62,360 nucleotides of DNA from Bacillota bacterium (GCA_017577485.1 PKRI01000007.1:1-62360), one strand, 5' to 3'. Positions 16,532 through 25,421 are shown, counted from the stretch's first letter. The notes: a model not told the origin generated them from the sequence alone. Numbers and translations are program-made.

Positions 16532-17182
16532 TCAGGCGGTCCCTCCATCGCCGTCGATTTCTGCCAACCAGAAACGCTGGTTGTGGCGCACGAACCGCTC
16601 GACCCGAAGTTTTTCGGCCGTGATGATGGCGCACAACTGGTCGGCGGCCTGCTCCACATCGTCATTGACGATGCAGTAATCATAGCGTTCGACGGTCCGC
16701 AGTTCCTCCCGGGCGCTGCGCAGGCGCTGCTGCCGCGCCTCGTCGGACTCGGTGCCGCGCATGGTGATCCGCCGCCGCAGTTCCGCCAGCGACGGCGGCA
16801 GGATGAACACGTACACCGCGTCGGGCAGCAGGTCCATGAGGGTGCGGGCGCCCTGCACGTCCTTCTCGACGATGACGTCGATGCCCCGGCGCAGCCAGTC
16901 CTCCATGGGCTGCCTGGGCGTGCCGTAGCGGTGGCCGTAGACGTCGGCCCACTCCAGGAAGTCGCCGCGCCGAACCCGCTCCTCGAACGTGTCGTGGTCG
17001 ACGAACTCGTAGTGGACCCCGTGCTGCTCGCCGGGCCGCGGCGGCCGCGTGGTCACCGACACGCCGTAGCGCAGGTCCGGCAGGCGCCGCTGCACCGCCG
17101 CCCGCACCGCTCCCTTGCCGGCGCCGGACGGCGCCGACAGCACCACCAGCAGGCCCGGCATCCGCACCGGCACCGCCGTCAT
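16532..17182 (-). CDS. gmk: Guanylate kinase
   Basis: Phosphorylates GMP to GDP. The 216-residue product has the P-loop APSGAGKGAV, the GMP-binding segments SVTTRPPRPGE and VHYEFVDHDTFE, DFLEWADVYGHRYGTP, and the lid region RITMRGTESDEARQQRL. The P-loop ends GKGA where Bacillota usually have GKGT and others GKS/T. The ATG start overlaps the remA stop (ATGA), and the conserved order yicC-remA-gmk-rpoZ supports the call. Confidence 0.95.
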   Translation of the reverse strand: MTAVPVRMPGLLVVLSAPSGAGKGAVRAAVQRRLPDLRYGVSVTTRPPRPGEQHGVHYEFVDHDTFEERVRRGDFLEWADVYGHRYGTPRQPMEDWLRRGIDVIVEKDVQGARTLMDLLPDAVYVFILPPSLAELRRRITMRGTESDEARQQRLRSAREELRTVERYDYCIVNDDVEQAADQLCAIITAEKLRVERFVRHNQRFWLAEIDGDGGTA

Positions 17183-17451
17183 CGCTCCACCGCTTCCTCG
17201 GCCGGGGTTTCGCGGCCCATGAGGCGGTGGGCCACCGTCTCGCGGTGCACGTGGGACAGGATCACGTGACCCGAGTCGGTCACGATCACCGCCCGCGTGC
17301 GGCGCCCGTAGGTGGCATCGATGAGCTTGCCGCGGTCCCTGGCGTCGCTGATGAGGCGCTTGATCGGCGCGGATTCCGGGCTGACGATGCACACGATGCG
17401 GTGGGCCGCCACCATGTTGCCCAAACCCACGTTGACCAGCCTGACGTCCAT
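17179..17451 (-). CDS. remA: Extracellular matrix regulatory protein RemA (DUF370)
   Basis: A 90-residue RemA/YlzA family protein: LVNVGLGNMVAAHRIVCIVSP, then SAPIKRLISDARDRGKLIDATYGRRTRAV, matching the family along its length. In B. subtilis RemA is a DNA-binding protein that activates biofilm matrix and osmoprotection operons. Here it sits between yicC and gmk as in other Bacillota. Confidence 0.95.
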   Translation of the reverse strand: MDVRLVNVGLGNMVAAHRIVCIVSPESAPIKRLISDARDRGKLIDATYGRRTRAVIVTDSGHVILSHVHRETVAHRLMGRETPAEEAVER

Positions 17452-17484
17452 GGGCGCCCTCCAAACCGGCGGAAGGCCGCCGGG

Positions 17485-18366
17485 CTACTCGACGTTCTGC
17501 ACCTGCTCCCGCATGCGCTCGATCTCGACCTTCATCTCCACCACGGCCGCCGCGATCCCGGCGTCGTGGGCCTTGGATCCGATGGTGTTGACTTCCCGGT
17601 TCATCTCCTGCAGCAGGAAGTCCAGCCTGCGCCCCACAGGCTCGTCCAGTTCGAGGGTCGCCCGGAACTGGTCCATGTGGCTGCGCAGCCGTACCACTTC
17701 CTCGCTGATGTCGGCCCGGTCGGCGAAGATGGCCACCTCGGCCGCCAGGCGGTCGGGCTCCACCGGCACGTCGCCGGCCAGGGCCTGGACCCGCTGGGCC
17801 AGCCTGGCCTTGTAAGCCTCCACCACCTGCGGCGCCCGCGCGGCCACCGCCTCCACGTGCCCCGCCAGGCGCTCCAGGGCGCCGGCCAGGTCCCGGGCCA
17901 GGGCAGCCCCTTCGGCGGCCCGCATGGCCGCCAGGTGGGCCAGGGCCTGATCCAGGGCCGGAGCCGCGTCGCGCCAGCAGGCCTCAAGATCGGCGGAGGA
18001 CTCGTCCAGGCCGATCACCCCCGGCAGCGAGGCCAGCAGCTCCAGGTCCACATCATCGTCCAGGTCCAGCTCCCGGCGCAGGTCCTCCAGGGCCTGGCGG
18101 TAGGCCCGGGCCAGGTGGACGTCCACCCTCAGGCCCCGGGTGCCGGGCAGGGGCTCCACCGCAACCAGCGCGTCCACCCGCCCCCGGGCTACGGCCTGGG
18201 CGATGCGGGCCCGCACCGGCTCCTCCAGGCCCGGCATGTCCCGCGGCACGCGCACCACGATCTCCCGGTAGCGGTGGTTGACCGACCGCAGTTCCACGGC
18301 GACCCGGTAGGCCGCGCCGGTGTGGGTTCCGCGGCCGAACCCCGTCATGCTGCGCAGGGCGGTCAC
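17485..18366 (-). CDS. yicC: YicC-family endoribonuclease (YloC)
   Basis: A 293-residue YicC/YloC protein beginning MTALRSMTGFGRG, with ELRSVNHRYREI and the C-terminal RRLDFLLQEMNREVNTIGSKA signature. Members are endoribonucleases; E. coli YicC acts with PNPase on small RNAs. The GTG start overlaps the preceding aminotransferase stop (GTGA). Confidence 0.94.
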   Translation of the reverse strand: MTALRSMTGFGRGTHTGAAYRVAVELRSVNHRYREIVVRVPRDMPGLEEPVRARIAQAVARGRVDALVAVEPLPGTRGLRVDVHLARAYRQALEDLRRELDLDDDVDLELLASLPGVIGLDESSADLEACWRDAAPALDQALAHLAAMRAAEGAALARDLAGALERLAGHVEAVAARAPQVVEAYKARLAQRVQALAGDVPVEPDRLAAEVAIFADRADISEEVVRLRSHMDQFRATLELDEPVGRRLDFLLQEMNREVNTIGSKAHDAGIAAAVVEMKVEIERMREQVQNVE

Positions 18367-19538
18367 CGCCGTTCGGCCACCTCGAGGGTGCGCAGGCGGC
18401 GCGCGGCCTCAGCCAGGCGGTCGTCGGGCGCCGTCAGCGAGATCCGGAAGTATCCCTCGCCGTAGGAACCGTAGCCGGTGCCGGGAGGGATCACCACGCC
18501 CGTCTTCTCCAGCACCGCCTCGGCGAACGCGGCCGACGTGTATCCGGGCGGCACCGGCGCCCAGATGTAGAGGGACCCCCTGGGCGCCTCCACCTCCAGG
18601 CCCGCCTGGCGCAGGGCGTCCACCATCAGGTCGCGGCGGCGCCGGTAGGTCTCCAGCATCCCGCGGCGCCACTCCTCGGGGGTCTCGAGCAGCGCGGCCG
18701 CGGCAGCCCGCTGGATGGCGGTGAACTGCCCCGAATCGGTGTTGGTCTTGATCCGGCCCAGGGCCCGCAGCGCTTCGGCGCTGCCGACCGCGAAGCCGAT
18801 GCGCCACCCGGTCATGTTGAAGGGCTTGGACAGCGAGTGGAACTCCACCGCCACCTCCCGGGCGCCGGGCACCTGGAGGATGGACGGGGCCACGTAGCCG
18901 TCGAAGGTCACCTCGGTGTAGGCGGCGTCGTGGCAGATGAGGATGTCGTACCGGCGGGCGAATTCCACGGCCTGCCGGAAAAAGTCCAGGTCGGCCACGG
19001 CGCCGGTGGGGTTGTTGGGATAATTCAGAAACATCAGCTTGGCCCGCCGGGCCACATCCGCCGGCACGGCGTCCAGGTCGGGCAGGAAGCCCCGCTCCCG
19101 CAGCAGCGGCAGGTCGTAAGGCTCGCCGCCGCTGAGCAGCGTGTGCACCCGGTACACCGGATAACCGGGGTTGGGCACCAGCACCACGTCGCCGGGATCC
19201 ACGAAGGCCCAGATGATGTGGGCCAGGCCTTCCTTGGACCCGATCAGCCCCAGCACTTCCGTGTCGGGGTCCGGCTCCACACCGAAGCGGCCGGCGAACC
19301 AGCGGGCCGCGGCCCGGCGGAAGGACGGGTCACCCTGGTAACTGGGATAACGGTGGGTCGAGGGGTCCGCCGCCGCCCGGGCCAGCGCCTCCACCACGTG
19401 GCCCGGCGTGGGCAGGTCGGGATCGCCGATGCCCAGGTCGATGACGTCCACGCCGCGGCTGCGCAGGGCGTCGCGCTTCTTCTCCAGTTCGGCGAACAGG
19501 TAGGGCGGGATCAGGTCAAGGCGACGGGCGGCGCGCAT
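18363..19538 (-). CDS. PLP-dependent aminotransferase, LL-diaminopimelate aminotransferase type
   Basis: A class I/II fold-type I aminotransferase of about 391 residues: IDLGIGDPDLPTP, YPSYQGDPSFR, NPGYPVYR, NYPNNPTGA, HDAAYTEVTFDG and the PLP lysine in FHSLSKPFNMTGWRIGF. These segments resemble the DapL/LL-DAP aminotransferase group, which makes LL-diaminopimelate for lysine and peptidoglycan. The exact substrate cannot be fixed from motifs, and no other lysine genes are nearby. Two start codons are close together; I prefer ATG at 19538 because GAGGG lies six bases upstream, while the ATG at 19544 abuts it. The gene is coupled to yicC. Confidence 0.87.
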   Translation of the reverse strand: MRAARRLDLIPPYLFAELEKKRDALRSRGVDVIDLGIGDPDLPTPGHVVEALARAAADPSTHRYPSYQGDPSFRRAAARWFAGRFGVEPDPDTEVLGLIGSKEGLAHIIWAFVDPGDVVLVPNPGYPVYRVHTLLSGGEPYDLPLLRERGFLPDLDAVPADVARRAKLMFLNYPNNPTGAVADLDFFRQAVEFARRYDILICHDAAYTEVTFDGYVAPSILQVPGAREVAVEFHSLSKPFNMTGWRIGFAVGSAEALRALGRIKTNTDSGQFTAIQRAAAAALLETPEEWRRGMLETYRRRRDLMVDALRQAGLEVEAPRGSLYIWAPVPPGYTSAAFAEAVLEKTGVVIPPGTGYGSYGEGYFRISLTAPDDRLAEAARRLRTLEVAERR

Positions 19539-19628
19539 GGTCATCCCTCGCTCGGCAGGCGTCAGCCTGTGGGTCCCGGCTCCCCGGGGGCCGGGCCGTT
19601 CCCATGGTAATGGATGGACCGGCAAAGT

Positions 19629-22310
19629 TCAACGCGGGCGGGAAGGATGCGGCGGGACCCGCGCGGGCACCGCCAGGACCAGCAGGCGGGCCCGCACGCG
19701 CATGAAGAGGTAGCCCGCAGCGCAGGCAGCGGTGGTCACCAGCCAGTCCGCCGGGCTGAGGGGCGCCGTACGGAACAGCGCCGCCAGCGGCGGCCAGTGG
19801 ACGATGGCCGCCAGGGCCGCCACGGTGGTGGCGATGGCCAGCACCAGGGCCGGGTTGGCCCCCACCACCAGGCCCGAGCCGCGGCCCTCGGCGCGGCACT
19901 CCAGCACGTGGAACATCTGCGACAGCACCAGGCTGGCCAGGGTGACCGTGCGGGCCCTGGCCAGGTCCCCGCCGGCGGCCGCCCATGCGAACAGGCCCAG
20001 GCTGACCACGCCGATGACGGTTCCCCAGCCCAGGATGCGGCGGGCGAGGCCGTGGGCGAACAGGCTTTCGCCCGGGCGGCGGGGCGGCCGCTGCATGGTG
20101 TCCCGCTCCGGCGGCTCCATGCCCAGGGCCACTGCGGGCAGGCCGTCGGTAACCAGGTTGACGAACAGGAGGTGGATGGGCAGCAGCGGCAGCGGCCAGC
20201 CCAGCAGCATGGCCGCCAGCATCACCAGGATCTCGCCGGTGTTGGAGGCCAGGATGTAGCGCACGAACTTGCGTACGTTGGCGTAGATGGCCCGGCCTTC
20301 CTCCACCGCCGCCACGATGGTGGCGAAGTTGTCGTCCAGCAGCACCATGTCGGCGGTTTCCCGGGTGACGTCGGCGCCAACCCGGCCCATGGCCACGCCG
20401 ATGTCGGCGGCCTTCACCGCCGGCGCGTCGTTGACCCCGTCGCCGGTCATGGCCACCACGTGCCCCTGGTCCTTGAGCAGCCGGACGATGCGCAGCTTGT
20501 GCTCGGGGCTCACCCGGGCGAAGACGCGCACCCGGTCCAGGCGGCGCAGCAGTTCGTCGTCGCTCATGCGCTCCAGGTCCGCGCCCTCCAGCACCCGGTC
20601 GCCTTCATCTTCCCCGGGGTCCTGGGAGAGCAGGCCCAGTTCCCGGGCCACGGCGGCCGCCGTCCGCCGGTGGTCGCCGGTGATCATGATCACCCGGATG
20701 CCTGCCGCCCTGCACCGCTCGATGGAGGCCTGGGCCTCACGGCGGGGCGGGTCCATCATCCCGGCCAGGCCCAGCAGCACCAGGCCCTCCTGCCCCGCCT
20801 CCTCCGGCGGCGGCGGCGCGCCCACCCCCGTGCGGACCGCCACCGCCAGGACCCGCAGCGCCCCATCGGCCATGGCCGCCGCCCGTTCCAGCCAGCGCCG
20901 GCGATCCTCGGCGGTCAGCGGCCGCGGCTTCCGGCCGTCCCACCAGGACTGGGCCTGCTCGATGACCACTTCCGGGGCGCCCTTGACGCAGGCTTCCCAC
21001 CCGCCCAGCGTCCGGCACACCACCACCATGCGCTTGCTCTGCGAGTCGAAGGGAACCTCGCCGGCGCGGGGACGCTGCCGGCGCAGCCGGGCCACGTCGA
21101 CGCCCGCCTCGGCCGCGGCGTCCACCAGGGCCCGCTCCGTGGGGCTGCCCTGGCCGCCGGGGTCGGCATCGCTGGCCAGGGCCGCCACGGCCAGGAACCG
21201 CCGCATCCTCGGGGCCTGCATGGCCTCGCCGGCGGGCACCGGGGGCTCCTGCCCCCCGAACCACACCTGCCGGAGCCGCATGCGGTTTTCGGTCAGGGTG
21301 CCGGTCTTGTCGGAGCAGATGACGGTGACGGCGCCCAGGGTTTCCACCGCCGGGAGCCGGCGCACCACCGCCCGGCGCCGGGCCATGCGCTGGACGCCCA
21401 GACCCAGCAGGACGGTGATGACCGCCGGCAGGCCTTCGGGGACGGCGGCCACCGCCAGGCTGACGCCTGCCAGGAACATGACGTAGAGGGGCTGGCCGGC
21501 GGCCAGGCCGGCGGCCACCACCACGGCGCAGGTGGCGGTGCAGGCCAGGATCAGCGTGCGGCCCAGTTCGTCCAGGCGCCGCTGCAGCGGCGTGGGTTCG
21601 GGCCTGGCGGACCCGATCAGCCCGGCGACCTGGCCCATGACGGTGCGGGAGCCGGTGGCCACCACCACCGCCCGGCCCCGGCCGCGGGTCACGTGGGTGC
21701 CCTGGTACAGCATGTTGCTGCGGTCGCCCAGGGGCGTGTCCTCGGGCAGGCCCCGGCCGTCGCCGGCGTCCTTGGTGACGGGCACCGACTCCCCGGTGAG
21801 GGCCGCCTCGTCCACCTCCAGGGCAGTGCCGGAGATCAGCCGGGCGTCCGCGGGCACACGGTCGCCGCCGTTGACCTCGATGATGTCGCCCGGCACCAGT
21901 TGGGCGGCATCCACCTGCTGCAGCAGGCCGCCGCGCAGCACCACGGCTTCCGGGGCGGTGAGGCGCTCCAGGGCCTGGAGGGCCCGTTCGGCCCGGCTCT
22001 CGTGGAGGAAGCCCAGAAAGGCGTTGATCAGCACGATGGCGGCGATGGTGACGGCGTCGGCCCGTTCCCCCAGGTAGAGGGATACGCCGGCTGCCGCCAG
22101 CAGCACCCAGACCACCACGTCCTGGAACTGCCGCAAGAAACCGGCGAGGGGCGACGGCTGCCGCCCCTCCTCGAGACGGTTGGGGCCGAAGCGCGCCTGC
22201 CGGCCGCGGACGGCCGCGGGACTGAGGCCCTGGGCGGGATCCGTCTCCCAGTAGCGACAAACGTCACCGGCGTCCATCGCGTGCCACGCTGTGGGCACTG
22301 CCGCCTTCAC
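19629..22310 (-). CDS. P-type Ca2+-transporting ATPase (P2A type)
   Basis: An 893-residue P-type ATPase homologous to B. subtilis YloB. It has TGES (172-175), the membrane motif PEGLP (291-295), the phosphorylation site DKTGT (334-338), TGDGVNDAPA in the P domain, and the calcium-site residues of M5/M6 (ASNTGEI and NLVTDGLPA). Ten membrane segments are expected. It exports Ca2+ and possibly Mn2+; the yloB homologue supplies calcium handling during sporulation and germination. The start is GTG (MKAAVPTAWHAM), with an in-frame ATG 11 codons later as an alternative. Confidence 0.94.
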   Translation of the reverse strand: MKAAVPTAWHAMDAGDVCRYWETDPAQGLSPAAVRGRQARFGPNRLEEGRQPSPLAGFLRQFQDVVVWVLLAAAGVSLYLGERADAVTIAAIVLINAFLGFLHESRAERALQALERLTAPEAVVLRGGLLQQVDAAQLVPGDIIEVNGGDRVPADARLISGTALEVDEAALTGESVPVTKDAGDGRGLPEDTPLGDRSNMLYQGTHVTRGRGRAVVVATGSRTVMGQVAGLIGSARPEPTPLQRRLDELGRTLILACTATCAVVVAAGLAAGQPLYVMFLAGVSLAVAAVPEGLPAVITVLLGLGVQRMARRRAVVRRLPAVETLGAVTVICSDKTGTLTENRMRLRQVWFGGQEPPVPAGEAMQAPRMRRFLAVAALASDADPGGQGSPTERALVDAAAEAGVDVARLRRQRPRAGEVPFDSQSKRMVVVCRTLGGWEACVKGAPEVVIEQAQSWWDGRKPRPLTAEDRRRWLERAAAMADGALRVLAVAVRTGVGAPPPPEEAGQEGLVLLGLAGMMDPPRREAQASIERCRAAGIRVIMITGDHRRTAAAVARELGLLSQDPGEDEGDRVLEGADLERMSDDELLRRLDRVRVFARVSPEHKLRIVRLLKDQGHVVAMTGDGVNDAPAVKAADIGVAMGRVGADVTRETADMVLLDDNFATIVAAVEEGRAIYANVRKFVRYILASNTGEILVMLAAMLLGWPLPLLPIHLLFVNLVTDGLPAVALGMEPPERDTMQRPPRRPGESLFAHGLARRILGWGTVIGVVSLGLFAWAAAGGDLARARTVTLASLVLSQMFHVLECRAEGRGSGLVVGANPALVLAIATTVAALAAIVHWPPLAALFRTAPLSPADWLVTTAACAAGYLFMRVRARLLVLAVPARVPPHPSRPR

Positions 22311-22363
22311 CCGCTTCCGGGGAGGCTCACTCCGCCCCGGTGGGCCAACCTCCCCGCTTCCGG
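22311..22363. repeat. 10 bp direct repeat with inverted flanks before the Ca-ATPase
   Basis: CCGCTTCCGG occurs at 22311-22320 and again at 22354-22363. The first copy is followed by GGAGG and the second is preceded by CCTCC, so the unit is both a direct and an inverted arrangement. It occupies most of the short gap upstream of the ATPase start. Confidence 0.4.
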
Positions 22364-22399
22364 TTCTATTCGCGGCGAGGTTCTCTGATGAAACGGGCT

Positions 22400-24061
22400 T
22401 CAGGCGACGGACGCCTCGTAGTCGGCCAGCGCCCGGGCGATGCGCTCCCGTTCAGGCAGCGGCTCCCGGGTTTCGGGGTCCACGGCCACGCAGGCACCGT
22501 CGACGATCCGGGTCACCACCCGGCCCCGGGCCGTGGGATTGCCGCGGAGGTGCGGCGCGTCCAGCAGGCCCGCTTCCACCGCCCGGGTCAGGGTGACGGG
22601 GTCGGTCCAGGGGTCGCCGGTGCCCGCCGGCGCCAGCCCGCGGATGGCGTCCAGCAGCAGGCGCGTTTCCTCCACCAACTGCGCCTTGCGGGCCTGCACC
22701 CGCGGGTCCAGGGTCATGTCGGGCATGCCGGTCAGGCAGTTCTCGATGGCCCGGCGGGCCATGAGGCAGGACTCGATGACCTCGCGGGCGGTGGCGGCGT
22801 GGTCGGCTTCGGGATAGCCGACCACGTGGACGATGTGAGGCTTCACGGCCATCTGCAGCACGATGGAACTGGCCAGGTGGCCCCGGGCCATGTCGAGATC
22901 GGCGGGGTAGGACGACAGCCCGCTGCGGGTCTCCCGCAGGACCTGGAAGTCCTCGCCCTGCAGCGACTCCACCAGTTCCAGCTTGGCCAGCATCTTGGCC
23001 AGGTCCATGGCGAACGACGTGCCGGGCGGGTTGTTGAACATCAACTGCTGGATGTAGTGGCGGACGCCCGCCTGCCGGGCGTTGTAGGCGGCCAGGAAGG
23101 CGGCGGCGCAGGCCACCGTGTCGGGCGCGTCGCGGAGGCTCCAGTGGTGGGACTCGTTCATCTCCACGGGGACGCCCCGGCGGGCGTGCCAGGCCATGAC
23201 CTGCTGGGCCTCACGGATGGTGTCGGGCAGCGAGCGGTCGCTGCGGCCGTCCAGCACGCTGTACCAGGTCAGCGGCACGGCGCACCAGGCGTTGCGGATG
23301 GTCTCGTGAAGCATCTCGGCCATGGCCAGCAGGTCACGGGTGCCGCTGTAGCAGCGCATCAGGGGATAATTGCCCCGCCGGGAAGCCTCGTAGAGGGCGG
23401 CGAACTGCTCCCGGGTTTCCACCGGCACCCCGCCCGCGCCGTGCTGGCCGGGATCCCGCAGGTGGGGCCGGAAGAAGTGCTCCTGGGTGTTCTGGTCGAT
23501 GCCCAGGGAGATGACGTCGAGGCAGCCGGACTCGGCGATCTCGGCGATGCCCCGGCGGGTGGCCTCGTAATCGGGCAGCCCGAAGTGGTGGCGAATTACG
23601 GGATAGGGCGCCTTCCAGCGGATCCGGTCCAGCAGGGTGTCGGGGTATGCCCCGGCGCCGCGCCGGGCGCCGCCGCCCCGCAGGAAGGCGATGACCGCTT
23701 CCGCTCCGCTGGCGCCGTCGAAGACCCGCTCGAACAGCCCTACCCGCCGGGCCACCTCGGCCACGGGGGCCGTCCCGCCGAAGACGAAGCGCACGCGGCC
23801 CACCAGGCCGGCCTCGGCGGCGGCCCGCTTCAGGTCCTCCAGCACGTGACGGGCGGCCTCCGGGGTCAGCCGGTAGCCCACGGCCACCATGTCGGGCATG
23901 TCCTCCAGGACGGCGCCGATCAACTCGGGCACCGGCACGGCGGGCCCCAGGAACTCCGTCTCGTAACCCTGTTCCTCGGCCAGCCGCAGGAAGTTGACGA
24001 CGCCGGCCACGTGAACGCAGTCGCCCACGGCGGCGCCGAGGATCCGCTGCTTCCGCCGCAT
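22400..24061 (-). CDS. B12-binding domain plus TIM barrel protein, glutamate-mutase-like
   Basis: A 553-residue protein. Residues ~6-130 look like a cobalamin-binding Rossmann domain: GDCVHVAGVVNF near the start, VAVGYRLTPEAA, and FVFGGTAP as the GG motif. The histidine motif is DxxHxxG rather than the usual DxHxxG. Residues ~165-430 resemble the barrel subunit of glutamate mutase (ASRRGNYPLMRCYSGTRD, GVPVEMNESHHWSL, HYIQQLMFNNPPG). That suggests an adenosylcobalamin-dependent carbon-skeleton mutase with both parts on one chain. The substrate is unknown. GAGGTGA stands seven bases before the ATG, and the gene follows the opine-dehydrogenase-like gene by 39 bases. An alternative is a corrinoid methyltransferase-like protein. 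Confidence 0.7.
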   Translation of the reverse strand: MRRKQRILGAAVGDCVHVAGVVNFLRLAEEQGYETEFLGPAVPVPELIGAVLEDMPDMVAVGYRLTPEAARHVLEDLKRAAAEAGLVGRVRFVFGGTAPVAEVARRVGLFERVFDGASGAEAVIAFLRGGGARRGAGAYPDTLLDRIRWKAPYPVIRHHFGLPDYEATRRGIAEIAESGCLDVISLGIDQNTQEHFFRPHLRDPGQHGAGGVPVETREQFAALYEASRRGNYPLMRCYSGTRDLLAMAEMLHETIRNAWCAVPLTWYSVLDGRSDRSLPDTIREAQQVMAWHARRGVPVEMNESHHWSLRDAPDTVACAAAFLAAYNARQAGVRHYIQQLMFNNPPGTSFAMDLAKMLAKLELVESLQGEDFQVLRETRSGLSSYPADLDMARGHLASSIVLQMAVKPHIVHVVGYPEADHAATAREVIESCLMARRAIENCLTGMPDMTLDPRVQARKAQLVEETRLLLDAIRGLAPAGTGDPWTDPVTLTRAVEAGLLDAPHLRGNPTARGRVVTRIVDGACVAVDPETREPLPERERIARALADYEASVA

Positions 24062-24100
24062 GGGGCCGTCACCTCACTCCAGTGGAAATGGCCAGAACGG

Positions 24101-25228
24101 TCAGGACAGGCTGTCGCCGGCGGCTGCCTGGGGGTGGACGCCGGTGGTAGCCCAGCGGATGATGTCGTCCACCTGCAGGCCGCCCAGGCCCATGCGCTCC
24201 AGGGTCCGCCCGGCGGTGGTGAAGTCGCGGCCGAGCACCCGCTCAGCCAGCTGGATCAACATGCTGCACACGGGCATCTCCAGTCCCGCCAAGCGGCCGA
24301 AGGCCGCCAGGGGCACCAGGCTGGCCGGCACGTCTTCGGTCAGGTACCGGTGCCGCAGGGAGGCAGGCGCCTGGATGCCCCGGTAACCGGGGTTGTTCTG
24401 GATGGCTTCGTAGAGGCTGGCCCCGTCCACGCCGTAGGCCAGGCGCAGCCAGCGCCGGGTGGACACCGCCCGGACACCGTAGGCCCGGGCCACCCGCAGC
24501 CGCTCGGCGTCCAGCTGCTCCAGCACCGCCGCCACCGACGGCGACACGCCTTCGTGGTAGTAGTCGAAGTCGCCGCCGGTGGACTCGATGCGGGCGGCGT
24601 TGAGCAGCGTGGGGCCGGGGTGCAGGATGGCGCCCACGTTGTCGAAACTGGTGGCCAGCACGCTGGGCGCCGGCACGAACTGGGGAAAAGCCCGCTGCAG
24701 CATCCGCACCAGTTCCGGCGTGTGCAGGGCCGGCAGCGCCGCCACGGGCACCTGACGTTTGATGCCGTAGATCCGCACCCGCGCCGGGCCGACGATGCGG
24801 CTGGCGAACAGGAACGTCTGCGCCTCGGCCACCGTGACGTCGGCGGCGCACCCGGCCCGGCCCAGGGTGTACTCGAACTCGAAGGCGCCGCCGGTGCGGC
24901 CGGGATTCAGCACGATGAACTGGCCGTCCCTGAGGTGCGGGGCGATCCAGCGGGCCACCAGGCGGTGGGCGGTGGCCGGCACCACCACCATGATGACGGA
25001 AACGCCGGCCAGCGCCTGGGCCGCGTCGGTGGTGGCCAGGCGGATCCGGCCGAAACCGCTGGCCACGCCGTCCAGGGTGATCCCGCCCTCTTCGGCGATG
25101 GGCCGGATACGATCGAAAGTCCGGTTGAGCAGGTGGACCGGGAAGCCCCGCAGGGCCAGGTAGGCGGCGATGGCCTGGCCGCCGTGGCCGGCCCCGATGA
25201 CGGCAAACCTCAACCCGTTTTGAGGCAC
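24101..25228 (-). CDS. NAD(P)-dependent opine dehydrogenase family protein
   Basis: A 375-residue oxidoreductase. The N-terminal Rossmann domain has GAGHGGQAIAAYLALRG, followed by VVVPATAHRLVARWIAP and LNPGRTGGAFEF. The C-terminal half is of the octopine/nopaline dehydrogenase type (NVGAILHPGPTLLNAARIE, YYHEGVSPSVAAVLE, LDAERLRVARAYG), with the conserved His in the HPG segment. These enzymes reductively condense an amino acid with a 2-oxo acid. The GTG at 25228 is chosen because AAGGAGGAA precedes it; an earlier GTG at 25246 lies upstream of that site. It is the first gene of a two-gene operon with the B12 mutase-like gene and has a consensus promoter. Confidence 0.85.
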   Translation of the reverse strand: MPQNGLRFAVIGAGHGGQAIAAYLALRGFPVHLLNRTFDRIRPIAEEGGITLDGVASGFGRIRLATTDAAQALAGVSVIMVVVPATAHRLVARWIAPHLRDGQFIVLNPGRTGGAFEFEYTLGRAGCAADVTVAEAQTFLFASRIVGPARVRIYGIKRQVPVAALPALHTPELVRMLQRAFPQFVPAPSVLATSFDNVGAILHPGPTLLNAARIESTGGDFDYYHEGVSPSVAAVLEQLDAERLRVARAYGVRAVSTRRWLRLAYGVDGASLYEAIQNNPGYRGIQAPASLRHRYLTEDVPASLVPLAAFGRLAGLEMPVCSMLIQLAERVLGRDFTTAGRTLERMGLGGLQVDDIIRWATTGVHPQAAAGDSLS

Positions 25229-25292
25229 CGGCCCTTCCTCCTTCACTCGGGCTGGACTGCCGCAGGTGCGACGCCTTGCGTCACGCGAAACT

Positions 25293-25312
25293 GGATCGGC
25301 TGCCGGATCGGC
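25293..25312. repeat. Tandem 8 bp repeat in the opine-dehydrogenase leader
   Basis: GGATCGGC occurs twice, spaced by TGCC (12 bp period), within the transcribed leader. Next to it, near 25270-25285, GACGC and GCGTC form a 5 bp hairpin with loop AAG on the minus strand. The pair may be a regulator site; no known riboswitch core was recognised. Confidence 0.35.
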
Positions 25313-25370
25313 GACAGGTGCGGGCCTGAAGACCTCGCGCGGGCCTGGGACCGCGGATCACTGCGGGGTG

Positions 25371-25400
25371 ATTATATCGGATGCCAGGTAAGGGTGTCAA
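25371..25400 (-). promoter_or_regulatory. Consensus sigma-A promoter of the opine dehydrogenase-B12 mutase operon
   Basis: TTGACA (25395-25400) and TATAAT (25371-25376), both perfect hexamers, are spaced by 18 bases on the minus strand. The predicted leader is about 135 bases long before the GTG at 25228. Confidence 0.85.
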
Positions 25401-25421
25401 AAACCGGCACCGGCGGCAGGC

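Noticed and set aside
25229..25400. Cobalamin riboswitch before the B12-related operon
   Set aside because: I looked for the conserved B12-box and core stems on the minus strand and did not find them; only short repeats and a small hairpin are visible.
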